From Psychrobacter sp. Choline-02u-9 (lineage in GTDB: Bacteria; Pseudomonadota; Gammaproteobacteria; Pseudomonadales; Moraxellaceae), in contig NZ_PJBF01000040.1 in NCBI RefSeq assembly GCF_002836505.1, positions 124,001 through 188,000 of the forward strand: a stretch of DNA of 64,000 nt, read 5' to 3'. Numbering within the stretch: position 1 is the stretch's first letter; each line of letters opens with the position of its first letter. A program made the translations under genes and the position numbers. Under the pieces are notes generated by a model that had not been told where the DNA came from, did not search any database, and saw nothing but the letters and a program-made list of their open reading frames with translations. This document shows positions 1 through 9,400 of the stretch, piece after piece.

Positions 1-455
1 AAGGTTTTGGAGTGGTTGATACGATAATGAGTAAACTCACTGACATCTAGTGCGTTATAGCTTTTAAATGAGTCAGTATAAACAATGCTATCAGGCTTCA
101 CTTTTTCTCTTATGATGGGGATCAAAGTATCTGCTTTAGCATTGGGTATAATACAAGCGTAGACCTTGCCATTACGCTTTAATAGGCCAAACACGGGCAC
201 TTTGCTACCGGCACCTCGCCCTCGCTTGCCTTTACGAGTGCCACCAAAGTATGATTCGTCTACTTCGATTTCGCCTTCAAATAGACCAGGGTCTTGACTA
301 TTCTCGTAAATAAGCAGTCTTAGCCTATGAAAGTAATAACTGGCTGTCGTTTTATTAACACCAATTAGGCTTGCTGCTGTTCTCGCGGTAGAACCAGCAA
401 CAAATAACTCGATGAGTCTGTTTTGTTTATACCAACTTAGTTTACTCTTTCTCAT
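1..455 (-). CDS. IS1595-family transposase, N-terminal part (runs off window)
   Basis: An open frame starts with ATG at 455 and continues without a stop to base 1, giving about 151 residues. The N-terminus holds a helix-turn-helix-like stretch (TARTAASLIGVNKTTASYYF), followed by the ISXO2-like catalytic core with EVDESYFGG (first acidic residue) and YTDSFKSY (second acidic residue). The GTRKGKRGRG linker after the first Asp is typical of this family. The third catalytic residue would lie off the window. The gene mobilises its own element and has no likely role in the neighbouring defence genes other than as a sign of an accessory region. It is not in the computed long ORF list only because it is partial. 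Confidence 0.8.
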   Translation of the reverse strand, partial: MRKSKLSWYKQNRLIELFVAGSTARTAASLIGVNKTTASYYFHRLRLLIYENSQDPGLFEGEIEVDESYFGGTRKGKRGRGAGSKVPVFGLLKRNGKVYACIIPNAKADTLIPIIREKVKPDSIVYTDSFKSYNALDVSEFTHYRINHSKT

Positions 456-495
456 AGTGCTATCCTAAATAATTTTATTTATCTAGGACAGCCCC
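1..495 (-). mobile_element. End of an IS1595-family (IS1016/ISXO2-like) insertion sequence, cut by window edge
   Basis: The element contains a transposase gene reading leftward and ends, on the transposase 5' side, at the motif ggacagcccc (486-495), which read on the minus strand is GGGGCTGTCC. That end type and the short leader before the ATG match what I know of IS1016-like members of IS1595. The other end lies outside the window, so neither the second inverted repeat nor the target duplication can be checked. Confidence 0.7.
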
Positions 496-813
496 AATTA
501 TTTTATAGGCTGGCTTGAGATTTGTCAGATGCCAACTACCTCATTAATGCGGTTATAAGGATATTGATATCATCAATTCATATACGGTATGACTGATTTT
601 GATAGAAGTAAAAAAGGTTGCCAACACTGTATTATGCATAGTGTTAGCAACCTTTCTCTAGTTAGCATTTTACTTAGGTGGAGTTGTCAAAATTGGGGTT
701 TGTTATTCTAAATTACTATTCTACGCTTTATCATATATAGGTAGTATTTTTAGTTTGACTATTATGGTATAAACAGTTTTAGAATAGTTAACATTATTAT
801 AAGGGCAAAAAAA
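496..813. other. Intergenic region between IS end and defence operon; possible truncated gene tail
   Basis: Directly after the IS end, a + strand frame is open for 20 codons (496-557, ending TAA) and could be the 3' tail of a gene interrupted by the IS; it is too short to identify. A strong hairpin follows at 613-655. Nothing else is recognisable apart from a weak promoter-like pair upstream of the first defence gene (TTGACT at 755-760, TAGAAT at 780-785, spacing 19). Confidence 0.35.
613..655 (+). terminator. Strong hairpin, probable terminator
   Basis: Long stem pairing AAAGGTTGC and AACACT with AGTGTT and GCAACCTTT around an AT-rich loop; the right arm ends in CTTTCTCT. It would terminate + strand transcription arriving from the left, insulating the defence operon from upstream reading, and fits the idea that a gene once ended at 557. 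Confidence 0.6.
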
Positions 814-2382
814 ATGGTTGAACTATTTAGTCTATATGAGAAAGCTGAAGTTAGATTAGTTACAGCTATGGTGAAAATTAATGATTCTGAACCTGCTGAA
901 AGCAGATTAATCTTTGCAACCGTTAGATTACTTCCTAAAGACTTCCATCAATCCTATTCAAGTGAATTAAAAAAGGGACCAAAAAGTACATTTTATCGCA
1001 AAGTAATTTTATCAGCTAGCGATGCTATTGAATGGTATCGTACCGCAAATGGCAATAATCTAATAGTTCTTGAGGCTGACGAGCAATTCGGTGAAGTGGA
1101 TAAGGAACCAACATTCCCTAATATTCAAATAGCTGACTTTACAGATGAGACTGCTTGGGGAGATTTCAGTATACCTTTATTAGATAAAAATATGCTCGAT
1201 GTCTTTATAGGTAACCCAACCCCTTTTTTAGGTTATAACTCTGCTCGTATACATCGTCGTTTTGGTAAACAGGATAACCTGCTTAAAATTATCGATCACC
1301 CACAAGTGGTAGACTTTGTCAAACGAGGACTATTTATAGATTTAAAGGAGTATCCTGAATATATTGGAGGAATGGTACTTATTCTACCAAATCCAATTGT
1401 AAAATCTATTGAAGACAGACTTCTTCAAGCACAAGAAAAGGAGGGAATACAGGAGTTACGTCTGCTGAAGTTAAACCCCTACCCTTCCCAAAGCTTGGAA
1501 AAATTAAAACTTATAAACTTTGAAACACACTTAGGTCTTTTGAAAAACTTTGAACAGATTGATATACCAGACGATGGCATCATAGCTTTGCCGAATAAAA
1601 ATCCTTATCAGTCCCATGGATACTTTTTGATTCATGAACTCTATGGTTGCTTGGAGTTTAGACCTGCCACTTCGTATATAAGACAAGTAAATTCTAATTT
1701 ACAAATTGTTGGATCGACTCTTAATGTTAGGACTCGTGAAAACAGTAAAAAAACCTCTCCAACTCATGAATATAGTTCTTCAATAATCGATAGTCAGCAG
1801 GAAACAGTAATTGGAAGCATCGAACCAGATGAAGTTTTTCATCGAGTTATTAGAGCTCAAACAAATAGAAATAGCGATAAAATGAAGCTTCAAGCTTCTC
1901 AATTCTGGTTTGAGGAAGGAGATAGACAGCAAGCCCTTAATAAGATTGGTGGGCTAATCAATGAGGCAAATAGTAAAATAGAATTTTATGATCCATATTT
2001 TAGCGATTTACAGATTACCCAATTTGCGACCCAGGCTCGAGTTAAAGGCTTACATATTGCGATCCTGACATCTAAGATCGCTTTTAATAGTGTACAAGAT
2101 GCTAAAGACATACAAGCTGAAATAGAAAATATTCATAATGAGAATGTCGGCTTTAATATAACTTGCTTGGTATTAGATCAAGAAACACCAACGTTACATG
2201 ATAGATTTCTAGTTATTGATGAAACAATTTGGTTTGTAGGACACTCTTTCAATAGAATAGGCGAGCAAAATTCTTTTATGACAAAAGTACCTTACCCTAT
2301 TACAGTTTTTAATAAGCTTAAAGATATAAAATCTCAAGCTATTCATTTAGAGGAGTACATATCTAAATATGCTACTGCCTAA
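814..2382 (+). CDS. Large protein with C-terminal phospholipase-D-like half, possible VPA1262-type N-terminus
   Basis: The product has 522 residues. The last 160 or so have the phospholipase-D fold signature: a strand-turn region IEFYDPYF, then AILTSK, then an active-site-like motif HDRFLVID with His462, Arg at the usual Lys position and Asp469, followed by WFVGHSFNRIG. There is only one such motif, so an active site would need a partner or dimer. The N-terminal 350 residues are not firmly recognised; they recall from memory the N-terminal region of VPA1262-family proteins (tentative). The ATG follows AAGGGC. Its end overlaps the next gene by 14 bases and the three genes to 5094 form one coupled operon, which points to a complex. 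Such nucleases are common effectors in defence loci, but the target is unknown. The region is AT-rich compared with the genes to the right. Confidence 0.6.
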   Translation: MVELFSLYEKAEVRLVTAMVKINDSEPAESRLIFATVRLLPKDFHQSYSSELKKGPKSTFYRKVILSASDAIEWYRTANGNNLIVLEADEQFGEVDKEPTFPNIQIADFTDETAWGDFSIPLLDKNMLDVFIGNPTPFLGYNSARIHRRFGKQDNLLKIIDHPQVVDFVKRGLFIDLKEYPEYIGGMVLILPNPIVKSIEDRLLQAQEKEGIQELRLLKLNPYPSQSLEKLKLINFETHLGLLKNFEQIDIPDDGIIALPNKNPYQSHGYFLIHELYGCLEFRPATSYIRQVNSNLQIVGSTLNVRTRENSKKTSPTHEYSSSIIDSQQETVIGSIEPDEVFHRVIRAQTNRNSDKMKLQASQFWFEEGDRQQALNKIGGLINEANSKIEFYDPYFSDLQITQFATQARVKGLHIAILTSKIAFNSVQDAKDIQAEIENIHNENVGFNITCLVLDQETPTLHDRFLVIDETIWFVGHSFNRIGEQNSFMTKVPYPITVFNKLKDIKSQAIHLEEYISKYATA

Positions 2383-3043
2383 GCCCAAACAATCAGATAT
2401 AAAGTTATCTGTAAATAAAAATGTATCTCAAGAAGAAACCATCTTACCGAAAATTTTTTTCGGTTCATCTCAACAGAGCTATTATAGCGGACCCCAGGAT
2501 ACGGAAGATCTGTACGAATGTCCGAGCTACTCTGTTGCAATAGATATGTTTTCAAACCTCAATTCTAAAGATGATATTTCATTAATTTCTAAGGGTTTCC
2601 AAAACGCTATACAAGTGGCTACTAATAGAATTTGGATTATTGATACTTATTTAGCTAACACCTTAGAAAAAAATGAAAATAAAAAGCTCGAAATACTTTA
2701 CGACCTTATATTAAACAACTCATCCAAAGTAGATACTAGATTTTATTTAAGAAATGATATACAAGAAAGTGAAACTGCTAGATTGGCAGAATTAACTAAA
2801 ACCTATAACGATCATATTAGAGAAAAACAAAAAACTTCTAATGCGACAATAATAGGTTATAAATTATTCAAAAACATGAAATTCATTCATGATAGATTTG
2901 CAATCATTGATGATAACTTATGGCATTTCGGCTCTGATGTTGGTGCATCGCAACCGAGCTTTCATGCTACCAGTTTTGGCTGGAACGCAAATGAACTTAA
3001 AATTACTAATTTTTTCGAAGAACTATGGCGGGATGGTAAATGA
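2369..3043 (+). CDS. Small phospholipase-D-like protein, partner of the preceding gene
   Basis: This 224-residue protein again carries a single phospholipase-D-type motif, HDRFAIID (His174, Arg in the Lys position, Asp181), followed by WHFGSDVGAS. An upstream segment IWIIDTYL and the strand FYLRNDI fit the first half of a PLD half-domain (about residues 70-200). The first 60 residues are not recognised. The start lies inside the end of the previous gene and the stop overlaps the next start as ATGA, so the three are probably translated together. Two different proteins each carrying one half-site suggest a heteromeric active site. No signal peptide or membrane segment is visible. Identity as a PLD fold is fairly sure; nuclease activity is inference. 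Confidence 0.6.
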   Translation: MLLPKPKQSDIKLSVNKNVSQEETILPKIFFGSSQQSYYSGPQDTEDLYECPSYSVAIDMFSNLNSKDDISLISKGFQNAIQVATNRIWIIDTYLANTLEKNENKKLEILYDLILNNSSKVDTRFYLRNDIQESETARLAELTKTYNDHIREKQKTSNATIIGYKLFKNMKFIHDRFAIIDDNLWHFGSDVGASQPSFHATSFGWNANELKITNFFEELWRDGK

Positions 3044-5094
3044 ACACGAATATTTCATGGAATACCCCTAAGTTTGATAATTATAAGACTTACGAGAGCA
3101 TACAGAAAGATGTCTTTGAACTATGGGATCTGATTTCTGTAAATGATAGATTGCCATTAGACAATTTAGATGAGCCAAAAGAGGTTGAGCAGACAGTTAA
3201 TAATCTTCTAGGAGAAGTTAGATCTAAGTTTGAGAAACTACAAGGTAACTATGACGATGACTATAAAACTGAATGTGGTCTAGCTATTCAAATTATTAAA
3301 TCTTGCGATGGTTCTGATACTTTTTTTAATACTGTTGATAAAATTGAATATTACTCTAGCAACTTAAAATGGGCATTGAGAGATTATATTAAGGATATAA
3401 TGAATGCTGAAAGAGGTTATGAGGATGTCATAGATAACCTTAAGTCTTCAGCCATAAAAACTATCAAACGTTACACTGAACTTAATCAAGTTCCATTCAA
3501 TACTACCATTGGTGAAACTCATAAATATTATAACAATTTAATCACGCAGTGGAAGTCCAATCCGTGCTTGGAAATGCTTTGGGCTGATAGAGACTATCAT
3601 AATTTATCTTGGGAGGGGGATAAGACAGCTTTCTATACATTATTTATTCTAGCTAAAAATACTTTCGTTGAGCTGATACAAAAATTTGAAGATCCATATT
3701 CTATCACAATGGCATTGCATGCTATTGACAGCGAGATTACAGTTGAAATTTGGTCATTCTTAGTTGCAAATGCAAAAACTGCTTTCGATAATAAAGGTAC
3801 ATGGGACCATAACGAACTATTACTCCCCTTGCTAATGCATCATACTGATTTTAAACTCAGTGTACTTATTAATTCGTACAATATTAACACTACATCAAAT
3901 CAGTCAAAGTTAGATGAAATTAAGCAAAGACTCGATGAGTTGGTTACTTTCATCATTCATACTCTATTCAATGTTCAACCCCTAGGAACTCTTAGATGGA
4001 TACTCTATCAGCTAAGAGATTTGCGTAATGATGAAATCATAGTAACAATTGATAAAAGTGATGGTGAGTTACCAAAAACTTACTCCTATCTAAAGTCAAA
4101 ATTTATTCTATCTTTTAGCTCTTTATTCGATTATTCTGATATCAATAGTTCTGAAACTAAGTTAGTAACATGGTCTGATTCGCTTGACTATGAAGAATGG
4201 TTTGCTCATGTATTTTTAAGTTTATATATTGAGACTAGACTGTCTAGTAATGCTGATGCCGAGCCATCAATTCAACAATTAAAAGTATTTGAGATATCTA
4301 ATGATTTTTTCTCTAGATGGTATTTTGATATAAAAAACTGGTACTGTGATGAAGGACTCTTATTCAGAAAAGAATCTTCTGATTTTTCTCACTATGACGA
4401 TAATTTTAGTTTTAAAAAAGACAAATACTATTTTCTGTCCTACCTATTATTTGTTTCAATCAAACACAATAAATCGTTAGATATTTGGAACAAATTACTT
4501 CTGTCCAGTGATTTGTTTTTAGATATATTGGAATATCAGAAATATAGAGACTCTAACTGGAATTTCGATAATCATAGTCACTCAAGATATGCTTTAAGTC
4601 TTTTAAGTATTGTTGGTTTAAACCTTATAACTCTATTAGCGAATGATAAGAATGAACTTGCTTTATACGTTTATAATTCATTCTACCAAATGGTTTTTAA
4701 AGCATTTGAGTCTGATACTATTTCTAAGAAATACTTTAGCGCTATCAAACTTCTTAGTTTTCTAAGACTAAATGCTGAAATTGACGATGATTCAAATTTT
4801 AAAAACTTAAATCAATCTTATCCCAGTATTGAAGATTACTTATATGATTTCCAACCACATGATATAGAGTTTTTCGAAATCCTCTATTTTTTAAAAGATA
4901 ATGGTTTAAAAAGTGATTTTTTGAGTTTGCTTGTGGCAGGTAAAATTAATGTCAATATAAATCAGAAAGTATCATCCTTAAACAAAATGATAGAAATTGA
5001 TAAGAAGAGATTTACTTTTTCAAATGAATTCAAAAACTTCCTATCATCATTAGGAGTATTAACTGATTTGACCAGCTCCAACCAGCACCTGTGA
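3040..5094 (+). CDS. Unrecognised 684-residue protein of the PLD operon
   Basis: I do not recognise this protein. It is 684 residues long, acidic, rich in Asn, Asp, Ser, Leu and aromatic residues, and appears mostly alpha-helical, with no evident Walker motifs, Cys clusters, signal peptide or clear membrane segment. The start overlaps the stop of the small PLD gene by four bases (ATGA), so it is translationally coupled to it and probably works with the two PLD-like proteins, perhaps as a scaffold, sensor or inhibitor. Its 3' end overlaps the convergent RES gene by 36 bases (5059-5094). The tight packing of three genes of very different size is typical of a transferred defence cassette. The function is unknown; the coding call itself is secure from length and coupling. 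Confidence 0.7.
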   Translation: MNTNISWNTPKFDNYKTYESIQKDVFELWDLISVNDRLPLDNLDEPKEVEQTVNNLLGEVRSKFEKLQGNYDDDYKTECGLAIQIIKSCDGSDTFFNTVDKIEYYSSNLKWALRDYIKDIMNAERGYEDVIDNLKSSAIKTIKRYTELNQVPFNTTIGETHKYYNNLITQWKSNPCLEMLWADRDYHNLSWEGDKTAFYTLFILAKNTFVELIQKFEDPYSITMALHAIDSEITVEIWSFLVANAKTAFDNKGTWDHNELLLPLLMHHTDFKLSVLINSYNINTTSNQSKLDEIKQRLDELVTFIIHTLFNVQPLGTLRWILYQLRDLRNDEIIVTIDKSDGELPKTYSYLKSKFILSFSSLFDYSDINSSETKLVTWSDSLDYEEWFAHVFLSLYIETRLSSNADAEPSIQQLKVFEISNDFFSRWYFDIKNWYCDEGLLFRKESSDFSHYDDNFSFKKDKYYFLSYLLFVSIKHNKSLDIWNKLLLSSDLFLDILEYQKYRDSNWNFDNHSHSRYALSLLSIVGLNLITLLANDKNELALYVYNSFYQMVFKAFESDTISKKYFSAIKLLSFLRLNAEIDDDSNFKNLNQSYPSIEDYLYDFQPHDIEFFEILYFLKDNGLKSDFLSLLVAGKINVNINQKVSSLNKMIEIDKKRFTFSNEFKNFLSSLGVLTDLTSSNQHL

Positions 5095-6285
5095 CTCTAT
5101 TCCGACCAATCTTAGTAGAGAATCATTTTGAAATGATTCATCGGCATCTATGCATTGCTCAGAGGTGGCAAATATGACTACCGCTCTATGCCCTTCATTT
5201 TTAGAACTGGGATAAATTATGCCATCTACTTGCACGCCGTCTTTACTTTGAAAAACATGTCTAAAGTATTCTGTCACAATTTGGGTAGGTACATAATCTA
5301 TATGAGCCCTATCGTCTCTTGCGATAGGTTTAATAAAATCATGAACAAAGTTTTGCAAGAATTTTATATCACTACGAAATTTCCTTTTATGCTCATCGAA
5401 GATACTAGGAACACTAGATTTTTCAGGTAAGTCAATTAGTACAAGATCTCTAATAGGCCTAAAAACACCGCAAATAGCTTTTTTATCAGTATCACATTGT
5501 TGATAAGTTTCACTAATTGCAGTTTTCATATCAAATGCACCGTAGAACATCGGGATACCTGCCGGGCTCATCCTATTGGGCATAATCGCATACTCAATTG
5601 GCGGAGAACCTAATTCATTTGCATCTGTCAAATGTTGGTCTAATTCAGTAATTCTCACTCGTAGTATGTCAGTATCTTTACTTATGACGTTAGTTAAACT
5701 GACCCTATTTACAATACTACCTAATACATCTAATATTTTTACTGGATCCATTTCATCATGCTGTTTTGTATCAAAATTAGGATTTCTTGCATTTAAAAAC
5801 AAGTATCTTGATTTAGTTTTAACAAAACTACAAAAATAGCTCCATCCGTACATGAACGTTTGGTCTACTTTTAATGAATATGGCTCTTTTTTACACCATT
5901 GCTGGTTATGTATTGAATCTACAATATATGTAAAAACGTCATGATTTATGGTATCCAAACCTATTATCTCCATTAAATTCCATGTTTCATAAACTTTGCC
6001 TTGCCATCCCCCTTCTCTTGTTATGTAAGAAAGTCCTTCATTATTTGGATCTCCCCATTCATAATGAATACTATTTAAAATATGATCAATTACTAATTCT
6101 AATTTACAAGCGATGACATCCTCATCATAGTCTTTACAAAATGAGCAGACTGTAGAACTTTGATGCTCTTCTATGAAATGCGTCACTCCCTGTTCTTCAA
6201 AACAGCCAGTACAAACTGTTAACGTTTCATCACAGCTAAAACCTCGTCTCTGCTCTTCAATTTGCTGTTGTTTTGCTAATCCCAT
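5059..6285 (-). CDS. RES-domain protein with zinc-ribbon-like N-terminus (probable NAD+-degrading toxin-type effector)
   Basis: The 408-residue product has two CxxC pairs near the start (Cys25/28 and Cys47/50) that look like a zinc ribbon, a helical middle (about 60-200) resembling the HEPN/RES N-terminal region of similar proteins, and a C-terminal RES domain (about 205-380). The domain's name-giving residues are present: Arg238 in the NRMSPAG segment, Glu259 in TAISE with Tyr248 before it, and Ser360/361 in YPSS. Characterised RES toxins degrade NAD+, which would fit an abortive-infection effector. The start ATG has a good AGGAGT ribosome site. The gene converges with the PLD operon and diverges from the giant NTPase gene over a 176-bp shared upstream region. 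No xre-like antitoxin lies beside it, unlike classic RES-Xre pairs. NAD+ cleavage here is inference. Confidence 0.7.
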   Translation of the reverse strand: MGLAKQQQIEEQRRGFSCDETLTVCTGCFEEQGVTHFIEEHQSSTVCSFCKDYDEDVIACKLELVIDHILNSIHYEWGDPNNEGLSYITREGGWQGKVYETWNLMEIIGLDTINHDVFTYIVDSIHNQQWCKKEPYSLKVDQTFMYGWSYFCSFVKTKSRYLFLNARNPNFDTKQHDEMDPVKILDVLGSIVNRVSLTNVISKDTDILRVRITELDQHLTDANELGSPPIEYAIMPNRMSPAGIPMFYGAFDMKTAISETYQQCDTDKKAICGVFRPIRDLVLIDLPEKSSVPSIFDEHKRKFRSDIKFLQNFVHDFIKPIARDDRAHIDYVPTQIVTEYFRHVFQSKDGVQVDGIIYPSSKNEGHRAVVIFATSEQCIDADESFQNDSLLRLVGIESQVLVGAGQIS

Positions 6286-6461
6286 GTTGCAACTCCTTAC
6301 TCTTAAGACTTTTATTGATATATCAATCTGTCTATATACGATATTATCTAACTAATAAATAACTCTAAACAATGGTATGTATCTACACTGTCTAACTTAT
6401 AAAGCATGCTAATCAAAACTACTTCAAAACTTTTAACTTGATAATTACTAGCGGCCTAACT
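6286..6461. promoter_or_regulatory. Divergent upstream region shared by RES and STAND genes
   Basis: This 176-bp AT-rich segment must hold the promoters of both the RES gene (leftward) and the giant NTPase gene (rightward). I see no clear operator palindrome and do not assign exact -10/-35 boxes. The arrangement suggests the two genes can be co-controlled. Confidence 0.4.
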
Positions 6462-9400
6462 ATGACGAGCGACATCAAACACACGCAGTTGACCAGAGTG
6501 GGATATTCATATCAGGACCTCTGGTGTATAAAGCTATTGATAGATTGGTTTCATCAACCTGACTTATACCAGTGGATGACTATAGAGAATTCAGAATCAG
6601 GTCCGCATAAATTTATTGGTCTTGATGATGTCGTAGCCCTAAACTCCCATGGTAAATATGAGCTTTATCAAGTTAAGTTTACTATCGATTCGGAGCGTAA
6701 AGATTTAAGCTTAAGCCTTGACTGGTTATTAAAGAAGAAAAACAATGGGTCCTCTCTTCTTCAAAAATGGAATACTGACTTTAAAAAGTACTATGAAGTT
6801 GATTTACTGGCTAAGGCCGTTCTAGTTACTAATAGAGTACCCGATAATATTGTTAGTCAAGCACTTACTAACGAAATTATAGATCTTGAAATGATTCCGT
6901 CTGAATACCTTAGCCAAATTTATGAGCAGCTCGGTGGAACCGATGAAGCAAAGAGCTTCTTCAAACACTTTAAATTTCAACATAGTCAGCCGACAAACAA
7001 TGACCTTGAAACGTCACTTCGCAATAGTCTTGTGCCTGACCATACTAAAGATGAAGGTTGGTATCGCTTCATAAAAGCTGTTGAAAGATGGGCCACTACA
7101 AAGAACCAGCCAGCACCTGATGGTCACATTAAGCTACAACATTTAAAAGAATTATTTAGTGTAGCTATTTCACAACCTTTATCGCAGTTTTTCGAAGTCC
7201 CAAATGGCTATACGCCTCCTTCAAAAGACTTTCATAAAAACATTTTAGCTAAAACTGAAAAATCGGGCGCATGGGTTGTTTTTGGTCGTCCTGGTATGGG
7301 CAAGAGTACATACCTATCGCATTTAACTAATGTATTAGTTAAGAAAGGTGTGCCTGTATTACGCCATCACTATTCCATTTTATCGCAAGGAGAGGTTGAG
7401 AGAGTCAGTTATACCAACGTAGCCAGGTCAATACTACTTCAAATTAAACAAGTATTTCCAGATTTAATTAAGACTTCAGACTTAAATCATAATGACCTCT
7501 ATGTCTCACTTAAAGAGGCTTGTAATAGAGCAGAAGCAAACAACAAGCAACTGGTACTGATTATTGATGGATTAGATCATGTTAGTAGAGAACGATCTGG
7601 CGATATTAGTCAGCTCAACCACCTAATTAATATTGTAAATAAACTCAAAGACAGGATATGTATAATTTATGGCACGCAACCGATAAGCAACATAAAACTG
7701 CCAGCGATTATGGAAGTAGATACACCTAAAGATACTCATTGGTTTGAATTACCACCTATGGATATGCATGCCATCAGAAGTTGGTTAAACAATTTAGTTG
7801 CTAGCAGTCAAATTAAATTAGTAGTTGATGATGAATATAGGAATTCTGAGCTAAGTGCCATCACTACCGCCTTTCATAGAGTATCCAGTGGCTACCCTCT
7901 CTATCTTATTTATTCGATAAGAAAACTGGCGACTAATAAAAACCACATAATTGCTTATGATGTTGAACGCTTACCTATCTGCCCAGACGGCGATATTCTT
8001 AAATACTATGATGTACTGTGGTCAAACTTATCTGCTCAAGCTCGTGAGGTTCTTCTTCAAATATCATGCGTAGAATTCTCATGGCCAGATAGAGACACCT
8101 TAGCCACTTGCTTTGAAAATACCTTGAGCTTTACGAATGCTTTTGATGAAATTCGGCACTTATTTGATATTCGTTTAAGCGGCATCACGCCTTTTCATAG
8201 CAGTATTATTTTCTACTTAAAAAGCAAAGATGAGTTTACACAACAATCGAAAACTTTAATAAAAAGAGCAAAAAGCTGGCTTGATACTGACGCACCTGAA
8301 TATTGGAGATGGGGCTGGCAATGGATTATTGAAAGCTATTTGGGTAATCCACTACCTCTTCTAGAAGGTGTTAACCGTGATTGGTTAATTGACTCTGTAT
8401 GCAAAGGATATCCTAACTCACATATTGAACGAATATTATATTTCGCTGAAAGCACAGCTTTCGAGCAAAAAAAATATTCCGATCTTGTGAAATTTAGATT
8501 GATTAAGATGCGTCATCTTGATGGTCCAAATTTTCAAATTCAGGATTTTTCTGAATTTCTCAAAATCGCTGTGGAGAATCCAACAGCTAATTATGCCATG
8601 CTATGGCGAATAGATAATCTAAACACTTTATCTAACCAAGATATATCTGTGGTTGTATCTTATTCTAAGAGTAGCCCTAACTTATTAATGCGTTGTTTTG
8701 ATGAACTTATTAAACGTATTAAGTTCTATGCTATGTATGGCGATGATCAAGGAAATAGTGTAGATGCTTTAGTTAACTCAGCTTTCGACTGTCTTCTTAA
8801 GTCCGAAAACCCAGATATAACGAAAGTTGTCTGGCTTCTTAACAAGCTCAATGAAAGGGCAGTTTGGTTTGATAAAATTATTGAAAGACTAGTATCATCT
8901 GGTTATTCCGATATTATTTTGGACTTTCCAGTAAGCTCTGTTCCCGAAGATTCAATAAATATATATTGGGATAACTTTGTGCTGGCATGTTGTGATCATG
9001 ACATTTCTTTTCTAGATAGACCAGAAAGAAAGAAAGCTATTACGAGCATTTACGGCTCAATAATTGCAAAATTAGAAGACAATAGGTTTCAAATAGATTG
9101 GGCTCAATTTACTAAGCCAGAGCCCATAGCTTCTTTTGAAAGTATGCCTTATAAGCGATATATAAAGCTATTTTTCTATTATTTAGCTCAATCTTTATCA
9201 CATCCCAAAGCAACTCGTAAACTACCGGACTTCACTAATTCAGACATCACCACCTTTCAAAAAGATGCTGATATGTTTTTTGAGTATGTAGCCTCTAATG
9301 TAGCATATGATTTTTTAATTTCTAATAAGATAGATATCTTTGACATCTATAAACAAATAGAAGTATTCAGTTTTCCTAAGAGAACAGACTGTAATAACGA

